Assembly: GCA_009801085.1 (NCBI GenBank)
Contig: VNWV01000001.1
Coordinates: 8,184,001 to 8,248,000 of the forward strand
Direction of reading: 5' to 3'
Length of the DNA: 64,000 bases
DNA from: Lasiodiplodia sp. COLG20
Taxonomy: Eukaryota; Ascomycota; Dothideomycetes; Botryosphaeriales; Botryosphaeriaceae
Below, in pieces: positions 42,842-55,037 of this stretch (positions are counted from its first letter, which is position 1; each line of letters starts with the position of its first letter). Made by a program: the position numbers and the translations under genes. The notes below the pieces were generated by a model. That model was not told the origin of the DNA. It searched no databases and was given only the letters and a program-made list of their open reading frames with translations.

Positions 42842-44339
42842 TTTGGCGGTTTGAAGTGAAGTGTTTTAGAACGAGTGTGGTTGTTTGATGCTGTCGAAGG
42901 AGCGACTGTAGTTGAGCAAGGGAGAGGCGCGGTGCTGGAGAGAAAGAAGGACTGGCTTGGAGAAAGGGCGCGATATCTATACCCCCGTGGCAAGACGGCG
43001 GCCCCGTGCTTCGTATAGGCTTTATTGCTTGGTTCGCGTAGGGCTGAAGCTTGAGCGCTGCTATATCCGGGCGGCTTGGCGGAGTAGTGGCTTCGGCTCG
43101 GGCTGCTCGTGACCGCCCTCCCCGCCATTACGAGCGGCAGATTGCGATGGACACTATGCGCCATCCCGTGGGCTGTGGGATACAACCCAAATGGCTCGCT
43201 CGTTACCACAAGGGGTCGGTTCGCTCTTGGCGTTCGTAAAAGCGGGTAATTGATCGACGCACGTACGAGCTGCCGAAGCTGCCGTGGTGGCGTTTCTGCC
43301 CCAGCTTTCCAGGGATGCGGATGCGTTCTGGCTTTGAGCACGTCAGTCGAAACATCGACCGCCATGCAGTGCTCGCGATGCGCGGCCTTGGAGGCGCCTC
43401 GACTGCGGCGCCAGAAGCCGGTGCAGCTGCGACTGATCCGTGTCCGGGGCCCGTGCCAGCAGGCTACTTTATGCCGTTCGTATAGCCATCTGGGGCAATC
43501 GTTTCAAGAGGCAATACGCGATCGGCAGCATCGAAGCCCAGAGCGAAAAGGCACTACCACCACACACCAAAGTCGCGCCGCAAGCTAGACCTCGGATGAC
43601 TGGGAGCAAGGCGTCGAATTCAAAATGAGAGCCGGCCAGGGCGATCAATCGATATCGCGAGCTTTGTTCTCCCCCTTTTGCAGGCGCTGCACGATTCCCC
43701 CGGCGTTTATTCGCCGCATCGGACTCGTAAAAGACGTCCAGGCGGGGAACGGTTCTCAGAAAACGAGTCGACCTGAGCGCACGCACACGCCCAATCACAC
43801 GAGTGGGTATTACTCAACCGATGGCAACTCGGGTTCGCTCAAGGGGACGGCTGTGTTGTGACACGAAGCGGCCTCATTTGCCGCACTGCCGGCAAACAGC
43901 GGCGTTTCCGACTCTTTCTTCCGGGCGTCATCCTGGAAACGGCAGCCAGCACTTGTCATGAGCGTTTGAGGAAGAGAGGGGGGCTCCAATCCGGGAAATG
44001 GCGCCCCATTGGATCGCGAGGGGCAGGCGCGCTGAGCGGGCCATGGCGGGCGACGAGAAGACCGAGCTGGCACTGCCTCTCCTGGGGCCATCAAAGGACG
44101 GCGTTTGCCACAGCGTGAAACCGGTCCGTATGGTCGGTGTGCGAGGTGATGGTTGAGAAGCGGATAGGAAGGATTTCTGAAATGCCGGGCGGTGATCACC
44201 CCTGACGTCAGCTATTTTTAGCGCACCAGGCACTTAGCCCCGCACAATTCCTGGCCGGCGCCGCTTCCAAACGCCCCATCTCATTTCCATCTCGAAACGG
44301 CGCCGTCCTTCTCCGTGGGAAGCTCTCTCTAACGCAGGA
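42842..44339. other. 1.5-kb divergent intergenic region
   Basis: This holds the promoters of the GPI-protein gene (leftward) and the F-box gene (rightward). It is GC-rich, and several frames of about 110-240 codons run through it without protein-like composition. I see no gene, RNA or repeat that I can support. Confidence 0.5.
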
Positions 44340-45583
44340 ATGGAACGCCTACCGGTAGAATTATTTGACCTGGTGCTGCACTGCCTCACCCGGTCGAAAC
44401 TGCTGTCCTTGGCGCAAACCTGCTGGACGATCCACCGCGCCATCGAGCCGCATCTCTATGACTTCGTAGCCATACGAAGCGCCACTGAGCTCCAAGCTTT
44501 CTGTCTTTCGATCAGATCTCAGCCGCGTCGAGCTCGTCTGGTTCGCAATTTCCTCATAAAGCGGGCCGGAGACAGCCACCGCGCTGGCGAGCCGTCGGAC
44601 TATTGCATGCTTCCTTCCCTCAATAATCTCGTGAATTTGTCCATCGAATCGTGCCACCTGGACAGTGTTGAGGTTAATAATATCTTCGCTCGCGCTGCTC
44701 GAGGGGAGATCCTTACGTCTCTGAAGACCTGTGAGTTTCGAGAATCATCGTTGGCCAAAGCCAGCACACTGACCGGCGTGGCCGCCAAGGCAGGCTGTGC
44801 TTCGTGAATGGCAATGGCCAGAGGTACCCACTTCATAACTTCGACGCTGTCTTCTTACACCCAAACTTGGAATCACTCACCATCTACAACGCCCGCGATG
44901 GATGCAGAGACCACGTCCGCTGCCGAAAACGATCGACAAGACTTCGGAAGCTAGAGCTGTTGAACTCGGATTTCTCGGTTGGAGAGCTGGCGGATCTGTT
45001 GGTCATCCCGCAGGAACTGAAGTCCTTGGTCATTCATTCCAAATCACAGCATCCGCCGTTTGAATGCTGCCCAACTGACTGCAGCGAGTATGCCGGTGCT
45101 TTACAGCTCGCGGGCGACAGCCTGGAAACGCTTGTCATCGAGAGAGATTTCGGCACTTACGACCATCCGCTGAAGTTGGGCACCATGACTGCTCTCCGCC
45201 ACGGCATCGACGACAGTTACCTTTGGCTTGGTCCTCTTCTGCCGCATCCCGATTGGATCGACGAACACGTTCTGCGCGAAATTATCCCTCCTACATTGGA
45301 GCTGGTGGGCGGATATCTCTGGGCATACGTACCGGATCGAGCCCTCGACGAATCGGTCCTTACCAAAGCTCTCACCACGATGCGCAAAGTAGCTCCGGCG
45401 GTGCGATTGGAACTTTACAGCCCTTACGGTGTCTCGGAACGGTTCAAGAGGGCTTGCATAGCTTCGGCCTTCCCAATCACCTACACGTACGAGGAATACG
45501 ACGAGAACGAATACGAGTACAATGCCGCCGGTTTTCTTCGCAGGGCTCATTTCCTCGCCCTACCGGTCGGTCTCATCGATTAA
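44340..45583 (+). CDS. F-box protein
   Basis: A 394-residue protein from exons 44340-44730 and 44790-45583. The 59-nt intron has a GTGAGT donor and a CTGACC branch; the join gives LKTCRLCFVNGNGQRYPLHNF. The N-terminus MERLPVELFDLVLHCLTRSKLLSLAQTCW is an F-box, the adaptor that binds Skp1 in SCF ubiquitin ligases. The rest has leucine-rich-like text (LPSLNNLVNLSIESCHLDS, HPNLESLTIYNA, LRKLELLNSDFSV) that would bind the target. Such proteins are numerous in fungi, and targets are rarely known. Its stop codon is one base from that of the convergent GH43 gene. Confidence 0.82.
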
Positions 45584-45584
45584 G

Positions 45585-47529
45585 CTACTCTTGCGGGGGA
45601 TACACAACGATCTTGTCCAGATCTGCGCCCTTCACGTCGACCCCGTTGCTCAGTCCGCCAACGGTGATGGTGTTCGGTCCTTCCTTCAGCGGGAGGAGGA
45701 GCGGCGTGGAGAGGATTATTCCCTTGTGCGTGTCGCGCTGGTAGAGAGTGTGCACGTTCTGAGTGTCGCCGTTGACAACGACGCTGCTGATGCGGCGAAG
45801 TTGCCAAGCTCCGCCGATGCGATCAGGAGAGCCACCAGCTGAAGAGCAGTCAGTAAAACCATGGAAAACGCTGGCAAATGCGGGTGCTTACGCTGATCTC
45901 CGAAACCCATGTCATCAGTGTCTTGGATGGTGGTTAGTCAAGTTCTCGTTTTCCGCACATAAAGACTCACTCTGGTAATAGAACGAGACCCATTGGTCCT
46001 TTCCTGTTCCTTCGATGCCCTCGAATGTCACGGTGCTGTCATTGCCGTAGATGCCAGTCACAATGGTTCCCTGGCTGGCGAAGTTCTACCTGGACTCAGT
46101 ACTGTCAACCTTCAATGTGTTTGCCTGCGTTGTACTCACGGCCTCCTGTTTGAAAGCGCTTCCGCTTGTCGTTGCATCTGCTCCGTAGTAAGGGGTTCCT
46201 TCAACAGGGCTCCACTCCCCAGATTTACTATGCGCCGAATCAGCCACGAGTCTCACCATCCGTGTTGCGCACACTTACACATCCAGGTCGTAAACATCAT
46301 GCCATTCCACATCCAGCGTCTTCTTTTCGTCATCGATGTTGACGGGCAGCCAGATATACCGGCTCTCCCACAGAGATTTCATATCCCACTACCGCTATTG
46401 TCAGGGAACCGGGCAGACAACGTTCAGGCACTCCGACTTACCTGGTCACCAAGGTAGAGGTAGGTGGTTTTCTTCTCACCGACAATCCGCAACGAAAAGC
46501 CCGACTGAGAGTTGTACGTTCGGGTGTTCAACGGCGCCACAATGAAAGGCTGTGACCAAGGACCGGCCAGTGAATCCGCACGGAAAGCCACAACATCTAC
46601 CATTTTTGTCAGCACCCCAAGCCAGGAGAAAATGGGGACTGAGATGGCCCAAAAGCAAAAAAAAAAAAAAAAAAAAAGAAAGAAAGAAAGAAAGGACGCA
46701 CTGTTCGGGCGGTAACCGGTCTTGTGACTCATCAACGCATAGTAGCTCTTGTCCGTCTGGATGATTGTGGGGGCCTCAAGGTCGAACTTGTCCCAGCGGT
46801 GGATGACTTCGTCAAGTTCGGCGATGTCGTCGTCATAGCTGGTCAGGTACACGTCGCGGCCCTCCTTGCGGTCGCCGTTGGAGTAGAGCGCGTAGGTCTT
46901 GCCATCCTTGTAGTCGGTGAACATGCCGAAATCCTGGGACCAGTTGCCGAGCGGAGCGGTGGCGTTGACGAAGGTGTACGGGCCCGCGATGGTGTCGGCC
47001 GTCGCGAAACCTTGGAGCAGCCAACCGTACGACGAGTTGTCTGCATGCCACCACATCTGCGGGGAGACTTTGATAAGTTGGGGGTCTCCAGGAATGCCGA
47101 ATTCAATTACTCACGTGGTACTGGTTCAGGCTCTCGCTGTATGCCACCTTGGGCCGCTGAATGATGTGTTCAGGCGAGATGTACTGGTGACCCTCAATCG
47201 GCTCTGATGCGCGTTAATTATTCTGTTCTTTTCCTTTTTTTAACTCTCATGTTCGGACAAGACTTACCCAGCGCAAGGCCCTCGTACGTCCAGGTAGCCA
47301 GATCCTCGGAGCTGTACACCGTCACGCCACCACCCTCCTCTTGCCCTTCGATCTTGTACTCGCCGAACCAGTAGAACTTTCCGCTCTCCGGGTCGACGGT
47401 GACGCCACCAGCGTGCGCGTTGATCAGGTTCCCATCCGTGTCATGCCAGCGGCCGCCGGGCACGATGTACTTTGCGTTCACGACAGCAGCGCCAGCCGCG
47501 AAGAGCAGGGATAGCAGGGCTGTCCGCAT
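45585..47529 (-). CDS. Secreted GH43 glycosidase with C-terminal CBM35
   Basis: A 485-residue secreted enzyme from nine exons: 47529-47268, 47203-47115, 47056-46702, 46596-46442, 46388-46279, 46227-46140, 46085-45971, 45921-45892 and 45838-45585. Signal peptide: RTALLSLLFAAGAAVVNA. The five-blade propeller shows the GH43 acids: a base Asp in GGRWHDTDGNLINAH, an Asp in FGMFTDYKDGK and the acid Glu in FDLEAPTII. The last part, from about residue 355 (FASQGTIVTGIYGNDSTVTFEG to LSNGVDVKGADLDKIVVY), is a CBM35-like beta sandwich. GH43 with CBM35 is typical of exo-beta-1,3-galactanase (subfamily 24), so arabinogalactan side-chain removal from plant walls is the best guess. One 30-nt exon and the poly-T intron are the least certain parts. 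Confidence 0.88.
46657..46694. repeat. A21 run plus GAAA microsatellite in GH43 intron
   Basis: A run of 21 A is followed by four GAAA units, all inside the 105-nt third intron of the GH43 gene, where it forms the poly-pyrimidine tract on the coding strand. Length is probably polymorphic, and this spot is prone to sequencing error. Confidence 0.9.
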
Positions 47530-49700
47530 GGTGTCGACTACTTGCAGGTGATGCGGGCAGGGATGGAGACAGTAAGAGTGACCGGCGCAGTAGAGTCCCC
47601 TTAATGCCCCGAATTTAAAAATGAAAGCGGCCAAGACAATTCCGGCAGCCCTTCTCCCGAGAGTACGCGTGCCGGCGGAAAATATTCGCCATGAGGTCTG
47701 CCCTGTTCGTGCTCGTTCGCGTTTCGGTCGTCTTTACCCCGTGCGGCAGGTCGTTTTGTTCCTTGTGCCTCGCTTGGCCCCAAGGCAATAATCCCCGCAC
47801 TTCCCCGCAAATCCCGCTGCGTGGCATAAGTGGCCGATGCAAGGCACCCGTTTCCTTTCTGTTGGTAGAATTCCGGGGCTGAACGTGGCTGATGATTTAG
47901 GTTTTAGTCCGTCTCAGACATATACCTTTTTTCCTCCGTAGATTTAAACCCATGGTGGGCGAGAGTGGTGCTTTTTGTGGTGGAGCCAAGGCTTAGCGCT
48001 GCATACTAGGATTCTCGCCGCGCTCTGGATCGCTTGGTGGCTCGCCCGCCAAGGCGTCAACCGAGTCCATTTGAACGCCATGCATCATCGCTTGCTTTGT
48101 GGGTTCCCGGAAGTGTAAGTCATGCCATCTCGCATGAGCCTCGAAAGACAATCTATGCAGTGGTAAGCCAATAGCGACGCATTTCCAAGGCCAGGTACGT
48201 GTCAGTACGCAGAGGTACATAATCCCAAGAAAGTTGCAAGTAGTCGGTACTTACCTGGAAGCAAACAGTACCAGTGCTCGACTACAGTCATGCAAACCAG
48301 TCAATCGGAATTTGGCATGTAATGTGGGGCAGTATGGTCTGCATAATGTCGCAAGGCCCAATGATACTTGCGCCTCTTCGTTGTCTCGATTGGATGACGC
48401 AATACAGGGCCCAACGGCGTAGTGGATCAATACAAGGATGAGTTCCCGCCCTGCAATACATGTGCGTCCGTCCAGGCATGGGTGACCACACTTGTAGAGC
48501 AGATTAGACCGCTGAAATACAGGAGCCACCAAATTTTGCGAAGGGTTGTCCAGCGAAAATTGGATATCATGTGCCGAGCACAAAGAGATGCCGTCTCTCA
48601 TCGTTATGGTGAATCTAATCTTGAATGTATCATTGATAGTCCACCGATTACGGATGTCCGAGTGGAGACAGGGATGAGCGACTAACCGATGAAGAGATAG
48701 TTGACCCCCACTGTCTGCAAATGTGATTTCGGTGTCGGTTGTCAATTCGGGTGCTCCTCCTACCGACATTTTCTGCCCAAGCCCAAAGTGCGGATGGCCC
48801 ATGAAAGAGGAGATTAAGATTCTGTGGAGATTTTGCTCCAAATGACAGAAATAACACAATGTTTGCTGGAAATTCTGGCCGTATCCTTCTCCGAAAGGAG
48901 AAGTGAAGGCACTCTGTAGTGAAGGGGGAAAGAAAAGAAAATACCAAGTGAGAGCGGCTACTATTGCTGAAATATACTGACTGCTTTCAAATCCGGAATC
49001 AATATTGTCGAGTCAAGGATATTTGACAAAAATTAAGATTCCGAATGTAGAGCTTGTTTTCCCAAGTCACTTTCATGTACGAACGAGTTCAACGTTACGC
49101 TCAATAACTTTCACAGCTCGAAGTATACCAACGAAAGAGATGTCTGTACTAGTAATACAACTGAATTACACTCCGGGGGTGTTCTAGTGTGGGTCTGCAT
49201 CTGTGCGGGCTCTTGCGTGCTTGCTGTTGACTCTGGCGCCATGATGCAGTCCGACACGTTCGACAAGAGAAATAAAATTAAATAACGGCAACACTATGGA
49301 GAAAGCAGTGAAACCTGGCTTGAAAAGAAAAAGCAAGGTAATTATTGTCAGATCAGCTCGAATTTTGAATTTATGAATAAGAGAGGCAAGATGGTCGACA
49401 TTGCTAGGGAGTAAGAAAATGAGACGAAGACTTCGATGATGTGTTCAGAGAGCCAGAGCATTAATAAATGTATTCCTTGAGAGATTTGATATGGTCTAAG
49501 TGGTTGAATCAGAATTATGAACAGCAGTTGTAGCAGAAGATAGAAGTGTCGTCGGCAGCAAGTTTGAGCACCCGCGCGATCGGCATCCAATCGCCGAGCA
49601 GTGGGGAAGTGCTCGTTTGATAAAGCTGCTCGAACCCCGCACGCAGTCTTGAGCTGCCACGTTCTAACGAAGTTCCCTCTCGCCAGTCTCGAACACCACC
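47530..49700. other. 2.2-kb divergent intergenic region
   Basis: GH43 promoter on the left, oxygenase promoter on the right. A minus-strand frame of 202 codons at 48251-48859 contains LTTDTEITFADSGGQLSLHR, which faintly recalls the start of a BTB domain, but nothing after it fits, so I do not call it. The remainder is AT-rich without clear features. Confidence 0.45.
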
Positions 49701-50864
49701 ATGTCACAAGTGCAGAGTGAAACGCAGCCGCTGCGGACACTGCGGCTTCAGAATGGCCAGGTGTACCAGTTCGAAACGAACGAGTCAGTAGATGCAGATG
49801 AGATTCCGATCATTGATGTGTCGGGAATGTACAGCGATCTCCTGGAGGATCGTCGCGCCGTCGCTGAGCAAGTGAGGGAAGCAGCCCATCGCATTGGTTT
49901 CTTCTACATTATTGGTCATGTAAGCGCTGCTATCGAGCACGCAGAGCCATTATACTGAGTATGATAGGGGCTGGACCCAAGCCACGCAGAAGAGGCGTTT
50001 CGGCAAGCAAAGCGATTCTTCGCCACGGACGAAGGGAAGAAGATGCAAGTGTGGACGGGGCTGGTGCCGAACGAGTTCGTTGGCTACCACCCGATGAAAG
50101 CCTACAACCGCAATTCGCTGAAGCGGAACGGTAAATGCCCCTATTTCGAACTTTGGAGTTGCAAATATTTGACACGTGTAGACTTGAGTGAGGCTTTCAA
50201 CTGGTCCTACGAGCCATCCGTTGACCCGGAAGCCGTAGATAAGGACGAGAAGTCTATCAGCATCTGGCCATCCGACCTTCCTGGCTTTAAGGAGGGCGTC
50301 CTAGCGTACTACGCGCAGCTGCTAAGGCTTGCGCGTAGGATGACCAGGCTATTTGCCCTTGCCCTCCATCTCCCTGAGGAGTCTTTTGACCAATATATAA
50401 CCCGCCCAGAGGCTGGGATGCGTATCCTTCACTATCCTGCGCAGGACGCCTCAGCCGACGACCAAGCTGGGCTCGGCGCTCACACGGATTTTGAGTGTTG
50501 GACGATTGTTTCGCAGGATGACTCGGGTGGATTGGAGGTCCTCAACAAGGCAGGCAAGTGGATCAGAGTCAAGCCTGTGCCGAATTCGTTCGTGGTGAAT
50601 ATTGGAGACTGCTTCATGCGGCAGACAAACGACTACTTTGTGTCAACGGTGCACAGGGTGATCAATAAGAGTGGGAAGGAGAGATACTCAGCACCGTTCT
50701 TCTTTGGCTTCGATCGGAGTAAGCTGCTGGAGCCAGTTCCCACCTGCATCAGCGAAGACAATCCGATGAAGTACCCCATCGTGACCGCGGGGGAGTACTA
50801 TAAGTGGAGAGCGAACAAGGCAAAAAGTGGAAACTCGGACTTGAAGTTGCAGGAAGAGCAATGA
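49701..50864 (+). CDS. 2-oxoglutarate/Fe(II) dioxygenase (isopenicillin-N-synthase-like)
   Basis: A 354-residue oxygenase from exons 49701-49919, 49968-50130 and 50182-50864. The N-terminal DIOX_N part reads EIPIIDVSGMYSDL and REAAHRIGFFYIIGH. The iron triad is His228 and Asp230 in LGAHTDFECWT and His285 in STVHRVIN. RYSAPFFFGFD supplies the Arg and Ser that bind 2-oxoglutarate. GLEVLNKAGKWIRVKPVPNSFVVNIGD is the family's typical core. Fungal members hydroxylate, desaturate or cyclise many small molecules. No biosynthetic backbone gene is nearby, so the substrate stays open. The joins (GH to GLDPSHAEE, KRN to DLSEAFNW) are clean. Confidence 0.93.
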
Positions 50865-53800
50865 GCATGCTGGGGAGATGCAGTGAACTGAAGGGACAGT
50901 ACATCCGTTTAGCCAAACGATAAGCATTCGCTGTCGCACTTCGCGCTTCAACTACACAGTTCAGACTAAAGGGGTAGAACTGCGAGACACGGCCAGGCTC
51001 TACAATGTCAAGTTGGCAAAATGAGATCGACAGCAAGCCTTGGGCACAGTCCTGCACGTACGCTCCAGCTCCAGACATTTCTACAGAGGATTCCAGCCTA
51101 CTCGCGTCCAAACTACGAAGTGAGAGCCTAGCAGCCGGCTCAACAAAGAGGGGGTGCTGGTCTGCCTCAGTGTCAGTCACCGCCTCGCCCCCTCTTTTGG
51201 ACGAGCGGCCCACTACACTTGACTCCTTCAGCAAAGCCCCGCAGCGCGTCGTCGAAGTTGACATCAGCACAGGTATCTAGTCTATCGAACTGCGTGACGA
51301 GCACACAAACGCCGAAGTACGACCTTATTGAGTCCAAGTACAGCAGCCTGACGACTGGCGATCTGCCCGGGTCCTGTATGTCAGCACTGTCACCCAGAAA
51401 GTATTGACGGCGGCACATCAGCTGGATCGGCCAATGACTCGTATCGAGCCGCGCAGCCCGCGCCAGGCGTGCACGAAGTTCGAGATCACCACTCCCACGT
51501 GGGGCGGGACGGCGTGCACGGCTTTGGCCTTGGGCCATCGACGGCTCGACTACGCGGCTTGTCCTGCAAGCGCCAGCGCCATTGAGGATCTGCTTGCAGC
51601 AGAGCTGACATTGATGGCGGAAACTTCCCTCTGGCCTTCCTACTCGCCCAGGGTGGGTTCGTCCTGGCTCCCAACATGAGACGTTAGCCAGCGGCACTAA
51701 CGTTGACTCCAATCCACCGATGCTCCGTGTTGTTGCTTTCCCCGGCCCCCAGTTACTTTCTGCTTCCCTCCCCCAGCCAGGTACCCCGGTCGCCTTTCCC
51801 GTCACCGCCCACCGGTAGCCTACGAGGTACCACGTGTGCGCCCGGGATCGCCCGCACGCAAGCGCTGCCCGGAAATGCCCGCGCCGCTGAACCACACAAC
51901 TCCCTTGCGTCTTTTCTGCAAGCCGCAATGCAGCCACATCAGCAGATCTGAGCAGGCTTAGGGCTTAGAGGGCTGAGCCAAATCTCGGGACTCCGAGGGT
52001 TCCGCGACGGACCCGATTAAGGTAACTATTCACGGCGGTCCCGCCGCTCCTTTTTTCACTTTTTTTTTTCTTTTTTCTCGGACGTACTTCCCCTACTTTC
52101 CTCGCTCGGCGGGTGGGTACGTATCGCGAAGATAACCGAGCCGCAACATCGTGGGCCTCTGGGAAGCGGAGCCGCGAGAGCGGAGCGGAGCCCACCCGCG
52201 AATGATGGGCGAGCGTGTGGGTCGAGATCTCAGGCACTGATTTCTCTCTGATCCACAAGAGCTCAATGCTTGTGAAAATGAGGGCCAAAGCGGAACCAGG
52301 GTGCTGAACCCAGTGCCGTTCCTGCGGGGATTCGGGACACTGACGAGATCGAGGAAAAGGCCCCGAGGAAAGTGGGGATTGGGAAAAGGGAGCGGGCTGG
52401 GATGCCCAGAGCTGAGTAGCTGCAGGACAGCGGAGCTTTCGAAGTGGTTGAAGTGCGGTTTGCTCGCTTGTTGCTGACATATCGGGAAGGCAGGTTGTCT
52501 ATGCGCCAAATCCTTTAGAGTAGTTTACCACGTGGAACACTTCGCGAAGGGCTCTGGCCGGTGAATAGTAGAGCGCTATGGCAACGAGCGACGTCAGGGG
52601 CGTTCGGAGTTCAGCGAGATGGAGTAGATCACTTGCTGCCAGAGCTCGAGCAGCGCTGATCAGCCGCGTTGGCAGGGCGAATCTGTAGTGGTCTGTCCGC
52701 GGTTCTAGCCAGTTTCTAGCCAACGAAAAGCCTGCGCCCAGGACTCCACACCCGATGGCTGTGGGCCCCCTGGGCGGGTTGCAGCGTTCTCGAGCAGTGA
52801 TCGCCCCAGGCGGTGTCCCTTCGCCGAGTCAAGAAGGAAAAAAGTGGCTTGCGGTTTGGCGGCGTCATCGCGGCAGTATGAAGCCACGAGGCATCTCACC
52901 TGAGGCGCGGGGGGGAACAAGCGTGTCTAGTCGAACCAGCGCCAAAGGGAATCGTCGATGTGCCGGCGCCACTTGCTGGCCTCGGAACCCCTCGTAGCCT
53001 TGCGTCAGAAGGGAGGGAAAGTGGCTTTCCCAACGCCCAAGCCCGTTCCAGCATGGCCGGTTCGATCTGTTCAACGCCTGCGCAAGCTATCGTGTGGGAC
53101 CTAATCCTTCGCCAGTTGCGTTCGCGTTCGCGTCGCCCCAAGCAGCCTAGTCGCAGCTAGCGCCACATGGCTGCCACGCGGTGAGTCCCTCGGGCCGCCT
53201 CCGCCAGAATCATGTCGATCGAACGGCCGCCCTCGTGGGCGACGAGCGATCGGACGCGCGTGGGCACTTTTCTCAGGCGAACTGTCGCTGGGTAGGCTTG
53301 CGCGTCGGCACCGTTCGGAGCAGTACCGTACGTGCAGCTTGTTCGAGTCAGGAAGTTCGGCGGCGTATGTCGTGCGGCACAGCGCGACCGGGAACGTGCA
53401 GCGAGGGATTTCTGCTTGTCGCAAGATCATGCAAGATGAGGAAGGGTCCTGTGTCGTGGATCTCCGCCAGTCCCGCAGCTGGGATCTGCCGACCCGCCCG
53501 GGGCTCTCGTTCGGGCAACCCGCGCGACGACATGTCTAGAACCCGTTGTCACGAAGCTGCAATCACCGCTGATGAGAAGGGACCGCACCAGTCGTGTCAG
53601 TCAATCCCCCTGGCCCGTGCCGCCATCAGACCACAAACACACGGGTGTTCTGCAGCGGCGCCAGAATAGCCAGATCTACCAGTGCGCCTCCGCGTAGGCC
53701 TTAAGCGAACGAGCTCGTGTTTCTATTTGCCGGGGACAGGGGGGGGCCTGGGCCTGGCAAGCCGTCCGGGCCCATCTCCGCCGCCTCTGGCGCGCCCTCC

Positions 53801-54351
53801 CAAAATTGAACACCATCCCTAATGCCCAATAGTCCGCCGCGCCTGCGACGCCTCCGCTTGCCCGCCAACCACCCAACCTGGCCTAAACGGCGCGGCCGGG
53901 CCACGCACCGGCGGCTGCTCTAACAGCTGCTAGCAGCCCGCCAGCGTCACCACCACCTCATGGTTCGTGGAATAACAGCGCAGAGCCGCTAAGGCACGGG
54001 TGAACCTTAAATTGCCACGTGGGAGACAGACGCCGCCAGGGGACTGACTCCTTTAGCTCCGACGGCTGGCTTGAATTTCCCACGTGGAACGGAGACAATC
54101 CGAGAAGCTAGCTGCCAACAGTCCAAGCCCCTTCAGGCGTAGAGAAACATAGCACGCTGATAACGCCGGATCGGCAGAGCGGAACCGCATGCTTGCGTTT
54201 GGCGTCAGAGCCGGCGCTTCCCGGACACGCGCTTCCTTATAAGCCCTTCTCCTGCGACGCCTTGGGATCCAAAAACAGCAGAACACTTGGCTCCTCTCCT
54301 CTATACACGACATCACTTCCCAAGACAACACCAACAACACCATCAATCACA
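50865..54351. other. 3.5-kb GC-rich region without supported genes
   Basis: Frames of up to 254 codons occur on both strands, but their composition is arginine- and glycine-rich shadow sequence without conserved motifs. Poly-T tracts lie at about 52050-52076. Four CACGTG boxes occur at 51831, 52529, 54016 and 54081; the last two are 65 nt apart and 336 and 271 nt before the cupin start. A TATA-like CTTATAAG lies near 54236. Confidence 0.5.
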
Positions 54352-55037
54352 ATGGCCGACACTCCTGCTGCCCACGAGCCCGAGTTCCACCGCTTCGAGC
54401 CCACCTCGGACACTCCCAACAGTGTCATGCCCGTCTTGGTCTACCGCAATGCCTTCTCCACCACCATGCCCCTTGGCGAGGTCCGCAACATCCTCCACAC
54501 CAACCGTTGGATTCCCGACCCCATCGCCGAGACCAACAAGACGCCCATCTTCCAGTCCACCACCCACGAGCTGCATGCCGTCGTCAGGGGCAGGTGCCAG
54601 CTGCTCGTCGGCGGCACCCAGTACGGTCCTCCTCCCGGCATGATGATCTACCTCGGTGCCGGTGACATGGTCGTCTTTCCTGTATGTCTATCAACATTCC
54701 CCATTCGACATGAAACCCTCGCTAACCAGAACAGGCCGGTGTCAGCCACTGCCTTGTCAACTCTGAGAACTACGAGTTCATCGCTTTCCGCCCTGAGGTA
54801 CGTCTGCTCGCTTTGCCGCAAAATCATCATTGATACTGACTTCCCATCCAGAGGAGCAACAAGCGCGATAACGTCGAGCCCAGGGCTTTCTCGCCCAAGG
54901 AGATGAAGGGACTCCAGAAGAACATCTCCAAGGTCGTGTGCCCCAAGTACGACCCCTTGGCTGGCAAGGAGGGTCCTCTGGTCGAGATCTGGAGGGTCGC
55001 CACCATCCAGGAGAACATTGCCACCAGCTGGTGGTAA
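54352..55037 (+). CDS. Cupin-domain protein
   Basis: A 192-residue small beta-barrel protein from exons 54352-54681, 54735-54797 and 54852-55037. Cupin motif 1 covers THELHAVVRGRCQLLVGG with the GMMIYLGAGDMVVFP turn, and motif 2 starts AGVSHCLVNSENYEFIAFRP. Motif 1 keeps His but not the full HxH(x)3-4E set, so metal binding is uncertain. Codons end mostly in C, and a CT-rich leader with CAACACCAACAACACC precedes the ATG, as in strongly expressed fungal genes. No signal peptide is seen. Function is unknown. Confidence 0.83.

Noticed and set aside
41738..42859. Open 373-codon plus-strand frame, Gly/Ala/Arg-rich
   Set aside because: It is the antisense of the GPI-anchored protein gene, open because of that gene's strong C/G third-base bias; the minus-strand product has signal peptide, Cys modules and a GPI tail.
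48251..48859. Possible BTB-domain gene on the minus strand
   Set aside because: Only about 20 residues resemble a BTB start; the remainder does not follow the fold and no exons could be joined.
51173..51937. 254-codon minus-strand frame
   Set aside because: No conserved motif, arginine-rich shadow-like composition and no splice or promoter support; GC-rich DNA opens such frames by chance.
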